Source: Lachnospiraceae bacterium (lineage in GTDB: Bacteria > Bacillota > Clostridia > Lachnospirales > Lachnospiraceae). From it: a stretch of 64,000 nt of DNA. Positions within the stretch are counted from its first letter, which is position 1; each line of letters starts with the position of its first letter. The stretch is taken from assembly GCA_022652545.1 (NCBI GenBank), contig JALCRM010000011.1:1-64000 (forward strand). Direction: 5' to 3'. Shown here piece by piece: positions 33,285-42,630 of this stretch. The position numbers were made by a program, and so were the translations under genes. The notes under the pieces are model-generated. The model saw only the letters and a program-made list of their open reading frames with translations, was not told where the DNA came from and did not search any database.

Positions 33285-35168
33285 ATGGATCTGACAGAAC
33301 AGCAGGGCGGAAACGGGACAAAAGAAAAGCATGCGGACGGCCGGATCACGGCAAAATTCCGCAGCTGGCTCTCGCGTACGCCGCTGTGGCTCATCCTGAC
33401 AATTTTCCTGACCTTCATCCTCTTCCTGCTCACGTTCACGACCTGGATGCTGTCATACCGGCGCAACTATGCGCAGAACATACGCAGCGCGGTCAGCAAC
33501 TCGCAGCAGAAGCTGAGCCTGAAGATGGAAAACCTCGAGAACTATATCGACGACCTGTCCTCCTTCGCGATCCAGCCCTGCTACGATGACACCTTCTATC
33601 ATGCGCTGCGCCTGACACAGCCATTTTCGGAAGCCCTGAACGAAACGATCCTGACCGACGTGGGTTCCTACTACTATGCACGGCGCGATATCCGTTCCTA
33701 CGAGATCATGCTGCTCAATCAGAACATCTCCGTCTCCCGCGGGATCGGCGAACAGCACTTCCATATCCGTACGATCGATGCGGATGAGGTGCGGGACACG
33801 GAATACTACAGACTCTGCGAGGAGAGCCCGCGCAATCTGGCGATCATGCCGCCCGAAGAGGCCGGCACGCTCCTGACTTTCTATCACACGCTGCTCAGTC
33901 TGCCGCGCCAGACCAGCGCCGTCGTCAGGATCCGCGTGGACGACAGCATGCTGCCGGAGATCTCCAAAACAGCCGCCGGGAGCGGGGAATTCTTCTGCCT
34001 CTGCAATTCCGAAGGCCAGCTGCTCTATTCCGGAGGCAGCGACGTCATCGCCTCCGGTTCGGAGCTGTCCCCGCTCCTTCCCGAAAACGCCGCGGCCGCG
34101 CAGACTTCCGGGACAGGCGGCGCGGCAGCCGGCAGCCCCCGCTACATCACGCTGCACGGCGTCCGCTATCTTGCGACCTCGGCCGTCAATGCCCGCTACG
34201 GGCTCACCCTGATTTCCCTTCTTCCCGTGAGCGAACTCATGGCGGAGCTGAACCGCTCCCAGGTGATCATCATCGTGGAGAGCCTGCTGATCTGGGCTGT
34301 GGGAATGGTCCTTGTTTTCATGATCATCCGCTATTTCACGGCTTCCCTGACCGTCATCGCCAGAAAGCAGAAGGACGTCGGCGCCGGCGACCTCTCCCAG
34401 ATCCGCGTCGCAGGCTGCAGGGAAACGACCGAGCTCAACGAGAGCTTCAACGAAATGACCCGGCACATCAACGAGCTGATCGAGCAGAATTATGTTTCGT
34501 CCCTCAATGAAAAAACCGCAAGGCTGGCGGCCCTGGAAGCGCAGATCAACCCGCACTACCTTTACAACACCCTGCAGGCGATCGGTTCCGAGGCGCTCAT
34601 GAACGACCAGCCCGGCATCTATACCATGCTGACGGACCTGGCATCCAACCTGCGCTACTCGATCAAAGCGGACAACCTCGTTACCCTGAAGGACGAAATG
34701 CAGTATGTGGACAGCTACATTGCCTTGATGAAGATCCGCCTGCAGGACAAGCTGACGGTGGAACAGTCCGTTGCGCCGGAAACGCTGGGCGCGATCATTC
34801 CCAAGATCAGCATCCAGAGCATCGTGGAAAACAGCCTCGCCCACGGCTTCAGCGGCGACGTCACCTCCATACGGATACGGATCGAAACAAATTTCACGGG
34901 AGATTACCTGGTCGTGAATATCACGGACAACGGTCGCGGTATCTCCGCGGAGGACCTGGCAAAGCTGCGCGGAAGCTTCCGCCGCCAGACGCTGCAGGAC
35001 CCCGGGCGCGGCATCGGCCTCGCAAACCTGTACAGCCGCATCCAGCTGCTGTACGACGGGGACGCGGACATACTCATCAAAAGCCGTACGGGAGAGGATT
35101 CCTTCACTTCGGTGACCATGATCGTTTCCAAAGAAAGGGCGCTTTCAGGCGCAAAGGAGAAAAACTGA
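33285..35168 (+). CDS. YesM-type sensor histidine kinase
   Basis: 627 residues. A membrane helix (about 34-58), an extracytoplasmic sensor of about 260 residues, a second helix (about 325-347) and a HAMP segment are seen. The His_kinase domain of the LytS/YesM type contains LEAQINPHYLYNTLQAI, where His (about 423) is phosphorylated. The ATPase domain has IVENSLAHGF, ITDNGRGIS and GRGIGLANLYSRIQLLY. It probably senses a sugar and passes phosphate to the AraC-type regulator encoded two bases downstream. GAGG lies seven bases before the ATG. Confidence 0.93.
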   Translation: MDLTEQQGGNGTKEKHADGRITAKFRSWLSRTPLWLILTIFLTFILFLLTFTTWMLSYRRNYAQNIRSAVSNSQQKLSLKMENLENYIDDLSSFAIQPCYDDTFYHALRLTQPFSEALNETILTDVGSYYYARRDIRSYEIMLLNQNISVSRGIGEQHFHIRTIDADEVRDTEYYRLCEESPRNLAIMPPEEAGTLLTFYHTLLSLPRQTSAVVRIRVDDSMLPEISKTAAGSGEFFCLCNSEGQLLYSGGSDVIASGSELSPLLPENAAAAQTSGTGGAAAGSPRYITLHGVRYLATSAVNARYGLTLISLLPVSELMAELNRSQVIIIVESLLIWAVGMVLVFMIIRYFTASLTVIARKQKDVGAGDLSQIRVAGCRETTELNESFNEMTRHINELIEQNYVSSLNEKTARLAALEAQINPHYLYNTLQAIGSEALMNDQPGIYTMLTDLASNLRYSIKADNLVTLKDEMQYVDSYIALMKIRLQDKLTVEQSVAPETLGAIIPKISIQSIVENSLAHGFSGDVTSIRIRIETNFTGDYLVVNITDNGRGISAEDLAKLRGSFRRQTLQDPGRGIGLANLYSRIQLLYDGDADILIKSRTGEDSFTSVTMIVSKERALSGAKEKN

Positions 35169-35169
35169 G

Positions 35170-35913
35170 ATGTTCCAGGCTTTGATCATCGACGATGAAA
35201 AACCGGTGCGTATCGCCATCTCGAAACTCGGGAACTGGGCAAAATACCGCATCAGGCAGCCTCTCACAGAGGTGGAAAACGGACGTGACGGGCTCAGGGT
35301 CATGTATGAACTGCACCCGGATCTCGTGTTCGTGGACATGCAGATGCCCGTGATGAACGGCGTGCAGTTCCTGCAGAAGGCGTCCCGGGAATTCCCGGAC
35401 TCCGCCTTCATCGTGATCAGCGGATACGACAATTTTGACTATCTGCAGAACGCGATCCGGTGCGGCGCAAGCGACTACCTGCTCAAGCCGGTCGTGGAAA
35501 GCGACCTCAACAACGCCGTGGAAAACGCGTTGAAGAAGCTTTATCCGGGGCTCGACTTTTCGGACAGCGCCGCACCGGCCCCGGACCTTTCCCCCGATGC
35601 GATCGCCGACGGCATCCGCGATACGATAGACCGGGAGTACAGCCGGAACATCAATATTCAGGATTTTTCCGACAAATATTTCTTTTCGCGCGAGTATCTG
35701 TCCCGCATTTTCAAGGCCAGATACGACTGCGGGATCTATGAGTACCTCCTCAAGGTGCGCATGGAGCGCGCCAGAGAACTCCTCACAGACCCCGCAAATC
35801 AGATCCAGGATGTGGCAAAACGCGTCGGCTATGCCGACAGCAATTACTTCAGCAAGGCTTTCAAAACCTACTACGACGTGACTCCCACCGAGTTCCGCCG
35901 CAGCGGCAGCTGA
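35170..35913 (+). CDS. YesN-type AraC family response regulator
   Basis: 247 residues. The N-terminal receiver has IIDDEKPVR, the phosphoacceptor Asp in VFVDMQMPVMNG (about 55) and the Lys in DYLLKPV (about 104). The C-terminal AraC DNA-binding domain shows two helix-turn-helix units: FSREYLSRIFKARYDCGIYE and IQDVAKRVGYADSNYFSKAF, ending in TPTEFRRS. It is the partner of the adjacent kinase and likely activates the divergent sugar importer operon. Confidence 0.95.
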   Translation: MFQALIIDDEKPVRIAISKLGNWAKYRIRQPLTEVENGRDGLRVMYELHPDLVFVDMQMPVMNGVQFLQKASREFPDSAFIVISGYDNFDYLQNAIRCGASDYLLKPVVESDLNNAVENALKKLYPGLDFSDSAAPAPDLSPDAIADGIRDTIDREYSRNINIQDFSDKYFFSREYLSRIFKARYDCGIYEYLLKVRMERARELLTDPANQIQDVAKRVGYADSNYFSKAFKTYYDVTPTEFRRSGS

Positions 35914-35956
35914 GGGCGCCGCGCGGTGAAGAGCCGCCGTACCGGACGAATGCCGC

Positions 35957-37087
35957 TTATTCCAGTGTTTCCGCGATCTCTTCGAGATACTTACGGATCG
36001 GCAGCTGCTGCGGGCAGGCCGCTTCGCACTGGCCGCACTTTACGCAGTCGGAAGCCTTTCCGCTGTGGCGTCCGTTGACCGCATAGCCATAGCTGTCCTT
36101 TGCGTCTTCCAGGTCGCCGTAGATCTTGTACTGGTTCATGGCGGAGAAGAGGTCCGGGATGCTGATGTGCTCCGGGCAGCCGGGCGTGCAGTAATGGCAG
36201 GCCGTGCAGGGGATCTGGTCGACCTCGAGCAGTGCCCTGCGCGCCTTTTCGACGGTATCGCGCTCTTTGTCCGTAAGCGGTTTGAAGTCCTTCATGTACG
36301 ATACGTTGTCCTGCATCTGTTCCAGGTTCGACATGCCGGAAAGCACTGTGATGACGCCGTCCAGAGAGGCGGCGAAACGGATCGCCCAGGATGCCGTCGA
36401 GACCTTCGGATCGGCCGCATCGAAGATCGCCTTCACGCGCTCCGGAGGCTGCGCCAGCGTGCCGCCCTTTACAGGCTCCATGATGACGACGGATTTGCCG
36501 TGTTTCCTGGCCATCTCCCAGTTCGCACGCGACTGCACCGCCGGGTTCTCCCAGTCTGCGTAGTTGATCTGCAGCTGCACGAAGTCCACATCGGGGTGCG
36601 CCGTCAGCAGCTTATCCAGCAGATCCGGACCGGCATGGAATGAAAAGCCGTAGTGCCTGACCAGCCCCTTTGCCTTCAGTTCCTTCAGGAAATCCCAGAG
36701 ATGATATTCGTCATATTTTTCATAGTTGGCTGTCTGCAGCGCATGGAGCAGGTAATAGTCAAAATAGCCCGCACCCGTACGTTCCAGACTCGTATAGAAC
36801 TCCTGTTTTGCCGAGGCCTCGTCCGTGCAGCCCATCCAGGCGTTCAGCTTGGTGGCCAGCGTGTAGCTGCCGCGCGGGTGGCGTTCCACCAGTGCCTTTT
36901 TGATGGCCTCCTCCGACTTTCCCCCGTCGTAAACGTAGGCTGTGTCGAAATAAGTGAGTCCCGATGCCAGGAACAGGTCCACCATCTGTTTTACCTGTTC
37001 CACATCCTCCTCGGCGTCGTTGTCCTTTCTCTTGGGCAGTCTCATCAGCCCGAATCCCAGTTTCGGTGTCTCTTCTCCGAAATACAT
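35957..37087 (-). CDS. aldo/keto reductase with C-terminal ferredoxin domain
   Basis: 376 residues. Residues 1-280 form an aldo/keto reductase barrel: GFGLMRLP, YFDTAYVYDGGKSEEAI with catalytic Asp and Tyr, Lys in LATKLNAW (about 81) and His in RHYGFSFH. The C-terminus holds two 4Fe-4S motifs, CTACHYCTPGCP (about 296-307) and CVKCGQCEAACP (about 352-363). Such fusions are common in Clostridia, but the electron partner and substrate are unknown. GGAGG lies about seven bases before the ATG. Confidence 0.93.
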   Translation of the reverse strand: MYFGEETPKLGFGLMRLPKRKDNDAEEDVEQVKQMVDLFLASGLTYFDTAYVYDGGKSEEAIKKALVERHPRGSYTLATKLNAWMGCTDEASAKQEFYTSLERTGAGYFDYYLLHALQTANYEKYDEYHLWDFLKELKAKGLVRHYGFSFHAGPDLLDKLLTAHPDVDFVQLQINYADWENPAVQSRANWEMARKHGKSVVIMEPVKGGTLAQPPERVKAIFDAADPKVSTASWAIRFAASLDGVITVLSGMSNLEQMQDNVSYMKDFKPLTDKERDTVEKARRALLEVDQIPCTACHYCTPGCPEHISIPDLFSAMNQYKIYGDLEDAKDSYGYAVNGRHSGKASDCVKCGQCEAACPQQLPIRKYLEEIAETLE

Positions 37088-37146
37088 AGCTCATACCTCC
37101 TTGAATGTAAGTGGGGAGAACAGGCTCCCCGTATCGCCGCCGGCGG

Positions 37147-38526
37147 TCAGAATACGCCGTCGCTTGAAGCTTCCTTTCCGCTGTCAACGTAGCCCTTGCG
37201 GTCTATGGCATCGGTAATGCGCCCGGAGGCCGCCCTGCAGATGTCCATTTCGGGCGCCTCGACGAGCACGCGCACGACAGGTTCGGTGCCGCTCCTGCGC
37301 AGAATGACGCGGCCTCTGCCCCCGAGCGCATCCGCCTCGGCCCCGGCGGCCGCCTGCACGTCCGGGTCCGCGATCACTCTGTCCTTGTCATAGACGCGCA
37401 CATTGATCTGCAGCTGAGGGAATTCGGAATAGCCCTCCAGCAGTTCGCTGAATTTTTTCTTGCGTTCCAGCATCACCTCTGTAAGCTTGATCGCCGTCAG
37501 GATCCCGTCGCCGGTCGTGGCGTATTTGAACAGGATGATATGGCCTGTCTTCTCTCCGCCGAGCGTATACCCGTTTTCCACCATGCGCGTGTAGACGAAA
37601 CGGTCTCCGACCTCCGTCTCGGACACGGCTATCCCGTACGGCTCCAGGGACTTCGCCAGCCCCATGTTGGACATCTGCGTGGCTGCCACCATGTTTTTCG
37701 GCAGCATTCCCTGCTCCTTCATATAGCGCGCCAGGATATACAGGATCCTGTCGCCGTTCACGACTTCGCCTTGTTCATCGACCGCAATGCAGCGGTCCCC
37801 GTCCCCGTCGAAGGCAAAACCCATATCCAGCTGTTTTTCCTTCACCAGCGCCTGGAGCGAGGCGATGTGCGTGGCACCGCACCCCCGGTTGATATTGAAG
37901 CCGTCCGGTTCATTGTGTATGACGAAGGTCCTTGCGCCGAGCGCATTGAAGATGGCGCGCGCCATTTCCCATGCGCTGCCGTTGGCGACGTCGAGACCGA
38001 TCTTCAGGTCCTTGAAGGAATGCGCCGCGATCGAGATCAGATACCCGATATAGCGGTTCCGCCCGACCACGTAGTCGACCGTGCGGCCGATCCGCACGCC
38101 CGTCGCGAGCGGCAGGCTGTCCTCCGCTGCGTCGAGGTACTGCTCCAGCTGTTCGATCATCCCGCCGCTGATCTTTTCGCCGTTCCCGCCGATCAGTTTG
38201 ATCCCGTTGTCGTCGAATGGATTGTGGCTGGCGGAGATCATGATCCCGCAGTCAAAGTCCTCGCTGCGCACAACATAGGATACAGAGGGCGTCGTGGTCA
38301 CATGCAGCAGATAGACATCGCCGCCGGAGGCCGTGATCCCGGCTGCCAGCGCATATTCGAACATGTAGCTGCTGCGCCTGGTGTCCTTGCCGATCAGTAT
38401 CTTCGCCGGCCTGTCTTCCGTGGAAAAACAGTTTCCGAGGAACCTGCCGATCCGGAAGGCGTGCTGCGCTGTCAGCACCCTGTTGGCTTCGCCCCGAAAT
38501 CCGTCCGTTCCGAAATATTTTCCCAT
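37147..38526 (-). CDS. glmM: phosphoglucosamine mutase
   Basis: 459 residues. MGKYFGTDGFRGEAN at the start, the phosphoserine loop MISASHNPFDDNG (Ser about 102), the metal loop AFDGDGDRC (about 245) and the C-terminal ILRRSGTEPVVRV phosphate-binding loop identify GlmM. It makes glucosamine-1-phosphate for UDP-GlcNAc and peptidoglycan. The ATG at 38526 has GGAG about eight bases upstream; the same frame stays open for another 360 codons but that part overlaps the divergent acyltransferase gene. Confidence 0.96.
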   Translation of the reverse strand: MGKYFGTDGFRGEANRVLTAQHAFRIGRFLGNCFSTEDRPAKILIGKDTRRSSYMFEYALAAGITASGGDVYLLHVTTTPSVSYVVRSEDFDCGIMISASHNPFDDNGIKLIGGNGEKISGGMIEQLEQYLDAAEDSLPLATGVRIGRTVDYVVGRNRYIGYLISIAAHSFKDLKIGLDVANGSAWEMARAIFNALGARTFVIHNEPDGFNINRGCGATHIASLQALVKEKQLDMGFAFDGDGDRCIAVDEQGEVVNGDRILYILARYMKEQGMLPKNMVAATQMSNMGLAKSLEPYGIAVSETEVGDRFVYTRMVENGYTLGGEKTGHIILFKYATTGDGILTAIKLTEVMLERKKKFSELLEGYSEFPQLQINVRVYDKDRVIADPDVQAAAGAEADALGGRGRVILRRSGTEPVVRVLVEAPEMDICRAASGRITDAIDRKGYVDSGKEASSDGVF

Positions 38527-38568
38527 ACCCGCATCTCCAAATTGTGTAGCAGCGTTTATAATATATCT

Positions 38569-39756
38569 ATGAATAATTTTATCACAAAAGAAGACGCTGC
38601 CGCCGGCAGTCCTGCATATCGTGAAAATTCCGCACCGGCAGACGGGGAAATCCCCTCCGCCGCAGCTTCCGGCAGTTCGCCCGCGCCCGCACGCATCGGG
38701 TATCTCGATGCCGCGCGCGGTCTCGCCATCCTGCTCATCGTGTTCGGCCACGTCCTCAAGGACGGCACGCTGCGCCAGGTCGTTTTTTCCTGCAACGTGC
38801 CCGTCTTCTTCCTGCTCGCCGGTCAGACGTACCGCTTTGACCCGGATTTCCGCCGTTTTGCGCTGCACCGCGCCCGCCGCATCGTTCTGCCGTATTTTGC
38901 GGTATCCCTCGTGAGCATCGCTCTCTACCGCGTCCTCGGGCAGGCTGCCGCCGGCAGCCTCGGCGTAAAGACCAGATCCACCACGCTCCTGCAGGATCTT
39001 TTCGGCATGGTCTACGCCAACTCCCGGAACGGTTTCATGAAGTGGAATCTGCCGCTCTGGTTTCTGCCCTGCCTCTTCACAACGATCCTGCTGGCGGATG
39101 CCGCAGAGCGCCTGCTGCAGGAGCCGACTGTCCGGACGCGGCTCATCCTTATCTTTTCGTTCCTTGCGTGCGGTTTCCTGATCCGGCAGTTTCTGCCCTC
39201 GCTGGCTCTGCCCTGGTGCATCGAGATCGCCCTGTACATGGCTTCCTTCTACGAGTGCGGCATCCTGATCACCGAAAAAGGGCTCATGAAGCGCCTGCTC
39301 CGGTTCACCCGCCGTACGCGGCAGCTCAATGTTTTCCTCTTTGTCGCGCTGCTGTGCGGGATCACGATCGACATCAGCCTGGCGAACGGTTTTGCCCAGG
39401 TCCGCAATATGGATGTGGGGCGCAGCTTCTGGCTGCTCACCCTCTCTTCGGTCACCGGCGGGGCTGCGCTTCTCCTGCTGGCCGTGCCGCTGCGCAAAAT
39501 ACAGCTGCTGAAAAGAGCAGGCCGCGGTTCCCTCGCGATCCTGCTCTTCCACAAGTTTCCCATCCTGTTTTTCCAGACCATCTGCCCGGGCACCAAAACA
39601 CTGCTCAAACACGGCAGTTCTGCAGGCGGCATCCTCTGTGCGCTCGCCGTAACAGCCGTTACCGCGGCGCTCTGTCTCGCCGTTGCCGTCGGCCTCAGAG
39701 TCCTATGGCTTCGAATGCCTGCCCGAACGGGGCGCGGCACAGACCCTTCTCTGTAA
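38569..39756 (+). CDS. acyltransferase family membrane protein
   Basis: 395 residues. After a polar N-terminus of about 45 residues, RIGYLDAARGLAILLIVFGH contains the catalytic-type Arg/His region of acyltransferase family 3. About ten membrane helices follow. It probably O-acetylates a cell-surface sugar. No ribosome binding site is visible before the ATG at 38569. A TATAAT at 38557-38562 sits just before it, suggesting a very short leader or leaderless message. The last 62 bases overlap the 3' end of mtnA on the other strand. Confidence 0.8.
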   Translation: MNNFITKEDAAAGSPAYRENSAPADGEIPSAAASGSSPAPARIGYLDAARGLAILLIVFGHVLKDGTLRQVVFSCNVPVFFLLAGQTYRFDPDFRRFALHRARRIVLPYFAVSLVSIALYRVLGQAAAGSLGVKTRSTTLLQDLFGMVYANSRNGFMKWNLPLWFLPCLFTTILLADAAERLLQEPTVRTRLILIFSFLACGFLIRQFLPSLALPWCIEIALYMASFYECGILITEKGLMKRLLRFTRRTRQLNVFLFVALLCGITIDISLANGFAQVRNMDVGRSFWLLTLSSVTGGAALLLLAVPLRKIQLLKRAGRGSLAILLFHKFPILFFQTICPGTKTLLKHGSSAGGILCALAVTAVTAALCLAVAVGLRVLWLRMPARTGRGTDPSL

Positions 39757-40759
39757 TGATCCCAGTGACCAGGGAATGGTCGGTCACATCGAATGCCGGA
39801 TTGTAGACATCCACGCCTTCGGGCGCCATTCTTTCCCTGTACCACATTTCCGTTACTTCTTCCGGTTTGCGCTGTTCGATCGGGATCTGCTCCCCGGTCG
39901 GCGTCTGCATGTCGATCGTGGAACTCGGTGCGCAAACATAGAAGGGAATGCCGTAATGTTTTGCCAGGATCGCGACGCCGGAGGTACCGATCTTGTTGGC
40001 GAAGTCCCCGTTGCGCGCGACGCGGTCGCAGCCCACGAAGACGATATCGATCTTCCCCTGCTTCATCACGATGGAAGCCATGTTGTCGCAGATGAGGGTC
40101 GTCGCAATGCCCGCATTGTGCATCTCGAACGCAGTGAGGCGCGCGCCCTGCAGGAGCGGGCGGGTCTCGTCGCAGTATACGTGCAGGTCCCTGCCGGCCC
40201 AGCCGTGCTCGAGTGCCATGTACATCGGCGCCGTCGCGGTGCCGTACTTTGCGGTCGCGAGCGTTCCGGCATTGCAGTGGGTGAGGATCCCCATGCCCTT
40301 ATGCAGCATGGAAAAACCGATCTCGCCGATCCCGCGGCTGATCGCCACGTCCTCGTCCCGGATCTTCTGCGCCTCCGTAAACAGCGCTTCCTTGATCTCC
40401 GGCACTGTTTCGCAAAGGTGCGCCTTTGCCGTCCTGTCCATCCTGTCCAGCGCCCAGAACAGATTGACGGCCGTCGGGCGCGCGGTGGCAAGATATTCCT
40501 TTTCGCGCAGGAATTCCCTGTAAAACGCCTCCGGGTCGTCCGTTTCGATACGGCCGGCGCACATCGCCGCCGCATAGGCCGCCGTCACGCCGATCGCCGG
40601 TGCCCCGCGTACGCGCAGCACATTGATCGCTTCCCAGACATCCTTCAGTTCCCCGATCTTCAGCACTCTGATCGTGCCGGGCAGCAGCGTCTGGTCCAGA
40701 ATCTCCAGATAAGACCTGTCCTCCGAAAGCTTTACCGTATCCAGCTGCAGTGCATCCAT
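39695..40759 (-). CDS. mtnA: S-methyl-5-thioribose-1-phosphate isomerase
   Basis: 354 residues. RVRGAPAIGVTAAY (about 49-62), THCNAGTLATAKYGT with the catalytic Cys (about 160) and FVGCDRVARNGDFANKIGT with the catalytic Asp (about 240) are diagnostic of MtnA and distinguish it from other eIF2B-like proteins. It isomerises methylthioribose-1-phosphate in methionine salvage. The ATG at 40759 follows AGAGG. No other methionine-salvage genes lie near, although the potABCD polyamine uptake operon is next door. Confidence 0.94.
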   Translation of the reverse strand: MDALQLDTVKLSEDRSYLEILDQTLLPGTIRVLKIGELKDVWEAINVLRVRGAPAIGVTAAYAAAMCAGRIETDDPEAFYREFLREKEYLATARPTAVNLFWALDRMDRTAKAHLCETVPEIKEALFTEAQKIRDEDVAISRGIGEIGFSMLHKGMGILTHCNAGTLATAKYGTATAPMYMALEHGWAGRDLHVYCDETRPLLQGARLTAFEMHNAGIATTLICDNMASIVMKQGKIDIVFVGCDRVARNGDFANKIGTSGVAILAKHYGIPFYVCAPSSTIDMQTPTGEQIPIEQRKPEEVTEMWYRERMAPEGVDVYNPAFDVTDHSLVTGIITEKGLCRAPFGQAFEAIGL

Positions 40760-40808
40760 GTCATTTCCTCTTTCCGCCGGCCCCGGCCGGCCCTGCACCA
40801 TTGCCCCA

Positions 40809-40837
40809 AATTTACTCGCTGTCGCGCCGAAAAGCAA
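40809..40837 (-). promoter_or_regulatory. predicted promoter of mtnA
   Basis: On the minus strand TTGCTT (40837-40832), a 17-base spacer and TAAATT (40814-40809). Transcription would begin near 40802, about 43 bases before the start codon. Confidence 0.5.
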
Positions 40838-40896
40838 GGGCGGGAAGCCGGCGGCCGTTCCCCCGTTTTCTTTTTTTCATCTGTCAAAAAAATACA

Positions 40897-40924
40897 TTGA
40901 CACCGGCGCAGTTTTTTATATAAT
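40897..40924 (+). promoter_or_regulatory. sigma-A promoter of the XRE-potABCD operon
   Basis: Perfect TTGACA (40897-40902) and perfect TATAAT (40919-40924), spacer 16. It lies 50 bases before the regulator start codon. Confidence 0.85.
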
Positions 40925-40948
40925 CAATCTCGCTGCTGTTTATTTTTG

Positions 40949-40965
40949 CTAAACAGGAAGTTTAG
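40949..40965. promoter_or_regulatory. candidate operator: CTAAAC/GTTTAG inverted repeat
   Basis: A perfect 6-base inverted repeat with a 5-base centre (AGGAA) lies between the promoter and the first start codon. Its place just downstream of the -10 box suits autorepression by the XRE-cupin regulator. The ribosome binding site (AGAGG) overlaps its right edge, so an RNA hairpin would also affect translation. Confidence 0.45.
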
Positions 40966-40974
40966 AGGCGCCAA

Positions 40975-41508
40975 ATGGACATTGGTGGTAAGATCCGCAG
41001 CCTGCGGGTCATGAACGGGCTCACGCAGGAAGAGCTCGCAAACCGGACAGAGCTCAGCAAGGGCTTTATTTCGCAGCTTGAGCACAATCTCACGTCCCCC
41101 TCGATCGAGACGCTGATGGACATCCTGCAGTGCCTCGGCACGACCGCCGCCGAATTCTTCAACGACGATTCGGACGGACAGATCGTCTTCCGCAGCGCGG
41201 ATTATTTTGAAAAGAACGACAGCGACCTGCACAATACGGTCCACTGGATCATCCCGAACGCACAGAAAAACATGATGGAACCGATACGTCTGGTCCTCGG
41301 GGCCGGCGGCTCCACCTGCCCGGACAACCCGCACGAGGGCGAGGAGTTCGGCTATGTGCTGAGCGGCTCGGTGGAGATCCACCTCGGCAGCAAGATCTAC
41401 AGGGCCGGCCGGGGCGAAAGCTTCTACTACACACCGAAACGCAAACACTGGCTCACGAGCGCAAAGGGCGCGGCCCTGATCTGGGTCTCCGCACCTCCGA
41501 GTTTCTGA
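40975..41508 (+). CDS. XRE-cupin transcriptional regulator (PuuR-like)
   Basis: 177 residues. The N-terminal HTH_3 domain (IRSLRVMNGLTQEELANRTE, about 8-27) is followed by a C-terminal cupin domain (HEGEEFGYVLSGSVEIHLG, about 115-133). The architecture is that of PuuR-type regulators that sense polyamines or related metabolites. It is the first gene of the potABCD operon and probably regulates it. Confidence 0.92.
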   Translation: MDIGGKIRSLRVMNGLTQEELANRTELSKGFISQLEHNLTSPSIETLMDILQCLGTTAAEFFNDDSDGQIVFRSADYFEKNDSDLHNTVHWIIPNAQKNMMEPIRLVLGAGGSTCPDNPHEGEEFGYVLSGSVEIHLGSKIYRAGRGESFYYTPKRKHWLTSAKGAALIWVSAPPSF

Positions 41509-41553
41509 GTTTACCGGGCCCCGGCCCGCATGATGATAAAGGAGAACACCGCC

Positions 41554-42630
41554 ATGACCGCTGCTCCGCTCATTGACCTGCGCCATATTTCCAAAAGCTT
41601 TGACGGCGATCTGATCCTCGACGATCTGAATCTGTCCGTGCCCGAAAACTCCTTCGTGACACTCCTCGGCCCTTCGGGCTGCGGAAAAACAACGACCCTG
41701 CGCATCATCGGCGGCTTTGAGAAGCCGGACCGCGGCCAGGTCATCTTTGACGGACAGGACATCACGGAGCTTCCGCCGAACAAACGCCAGCTCAATACCG
41801 TCTTCCAGAAATACGCCCTGTTCCCGCATATGAGCATCACGGAAAACATCGCCTTCGGTCTTCGGATCAAAGGCAGGAGCCGCGCATACATCGAGGACAA
41901 GATCCGCTATGCGCTGAAGCTGGTCGGCCTCACGGGCTACGAGAACCGCAGCGTGAATTCTCTCTCCGGCGGCCAGCAGCAGCGTATCGCCATCGCCCGC
42001 GCCATCGTCAACGAACCCCGTCTGCTGCTCCTCGACGAGCCCCTCGGTGCCCTGGACCTCAAGCTGCGCCAGGATATGCAGTACGAGCTGATCCGCATGA
42101 AAAAGGAACTCGGCATCACCTTCATCTATGTGACGCACGACCAGCAGGAAGCCCTGACGATGAGCGATACGATCGTCGTCATGAACCAGGGCTACATCCA
42201 GCAGATGGGCACGCCCGAACAGATCTACAACGAACCGGAAAATGCCTTTGTCGCGGACTTCATCGGCGACTCCAACATCATCGGCGCGACCATGGTCCAC
42301 GACGCGCTGGTCGAGATCTCAGGCGTGCAGTTCCCCTGCGTGGACAAGGGCTTCGGCGTGAACAGGCCCGTCGACGTCGTGATCCGCCCCGAAGACGTCG
42401 AGCTGGTCGCCCCCGCGGACGGCCGCCTGAAGGGCCGCGTCACGCACATTATTTTCCAGGGTGTCCACTACGAAATGGAAGTGACGGCCCCGGACGGCTT
42501 CGAGTGGCTCGTACATTCCACAAAATGTTTTGACCTGGGACAGGAGGTCGGCATCACCGTCGATCCCTTCAATATCCAGATCATGAACAAACCGGCGTCG
42601 GAAGACGAGGAGGCCATTGCTGCCGAATGA
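41554..42630 (+). CDS. potA: spermidine/putrescine ABC transporter ATPase
   Basis: 358 residues. Walker [15 protein letters not shown] (about 38-51), Q-loop [10 protein letters not shown], signature [14 protein letters not shown] (about 141-154), Walker [13 protein letters not shown] and a C-terminal TOBE domain from about 275. The PotA subfamily is supported by the neighbouring permeases and binding protein. The ATG at 41554 has GGAG nine bases upstream; an ATG at 41530 has no such site. The stop overlaps potB as ATGA. Confidence 0.95.
   Translation: MTAAPLIDLRHISKSFDGDLILDDLNLSVPENSFVTLLGPSGCGKTTTLRIIGGFEKPDRGQVIFDGQDITELPPNKRQLNTVFQKYALFPHMSITENIAFGLRIKGRSRAYIEDKIRYALKLVGLTGYENRSVNSLSGGQQQRIAIARAIVNEPRLLLLDEPLGALDLKLRQDMQYELIRMKKELGITFIYVTHDQQEALTMSDTIVVMNQGYIQQMGTPEQIYNEPENAFVADFIGDSNIIGATMVHDALVEISGVQFPCVDKGFGVNRPVDVVIRPEDVELVAPADGRLKGRVTHIIFQGVHYEMEVTAPDGFEWLVHSTKCFDLGQEVGITVDPFNIQIMNKPASEDEEAIAAE

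Noticed and set aside
37088..37146. GGGGAG/CTCCCC hairpin before the aldo/keto reductase gene as a seventh leader repeat
   Set aside because: It lies near a GGAGG, but the body of the repeat is absent and the spacing differs, so similarity may be chance.
37540..38568. Upstream extension of the acyltransferase frame
   Set aside because: This part is antisense to glmM, and residues before the ATG at 38569 have no acyltransferase character.
38527..39612. Upstream extension of the glmM frame
   Set aside because: Overlaps the acyltransferase gene; GlmM begins with its normal MGKYFGTDG at 38526.
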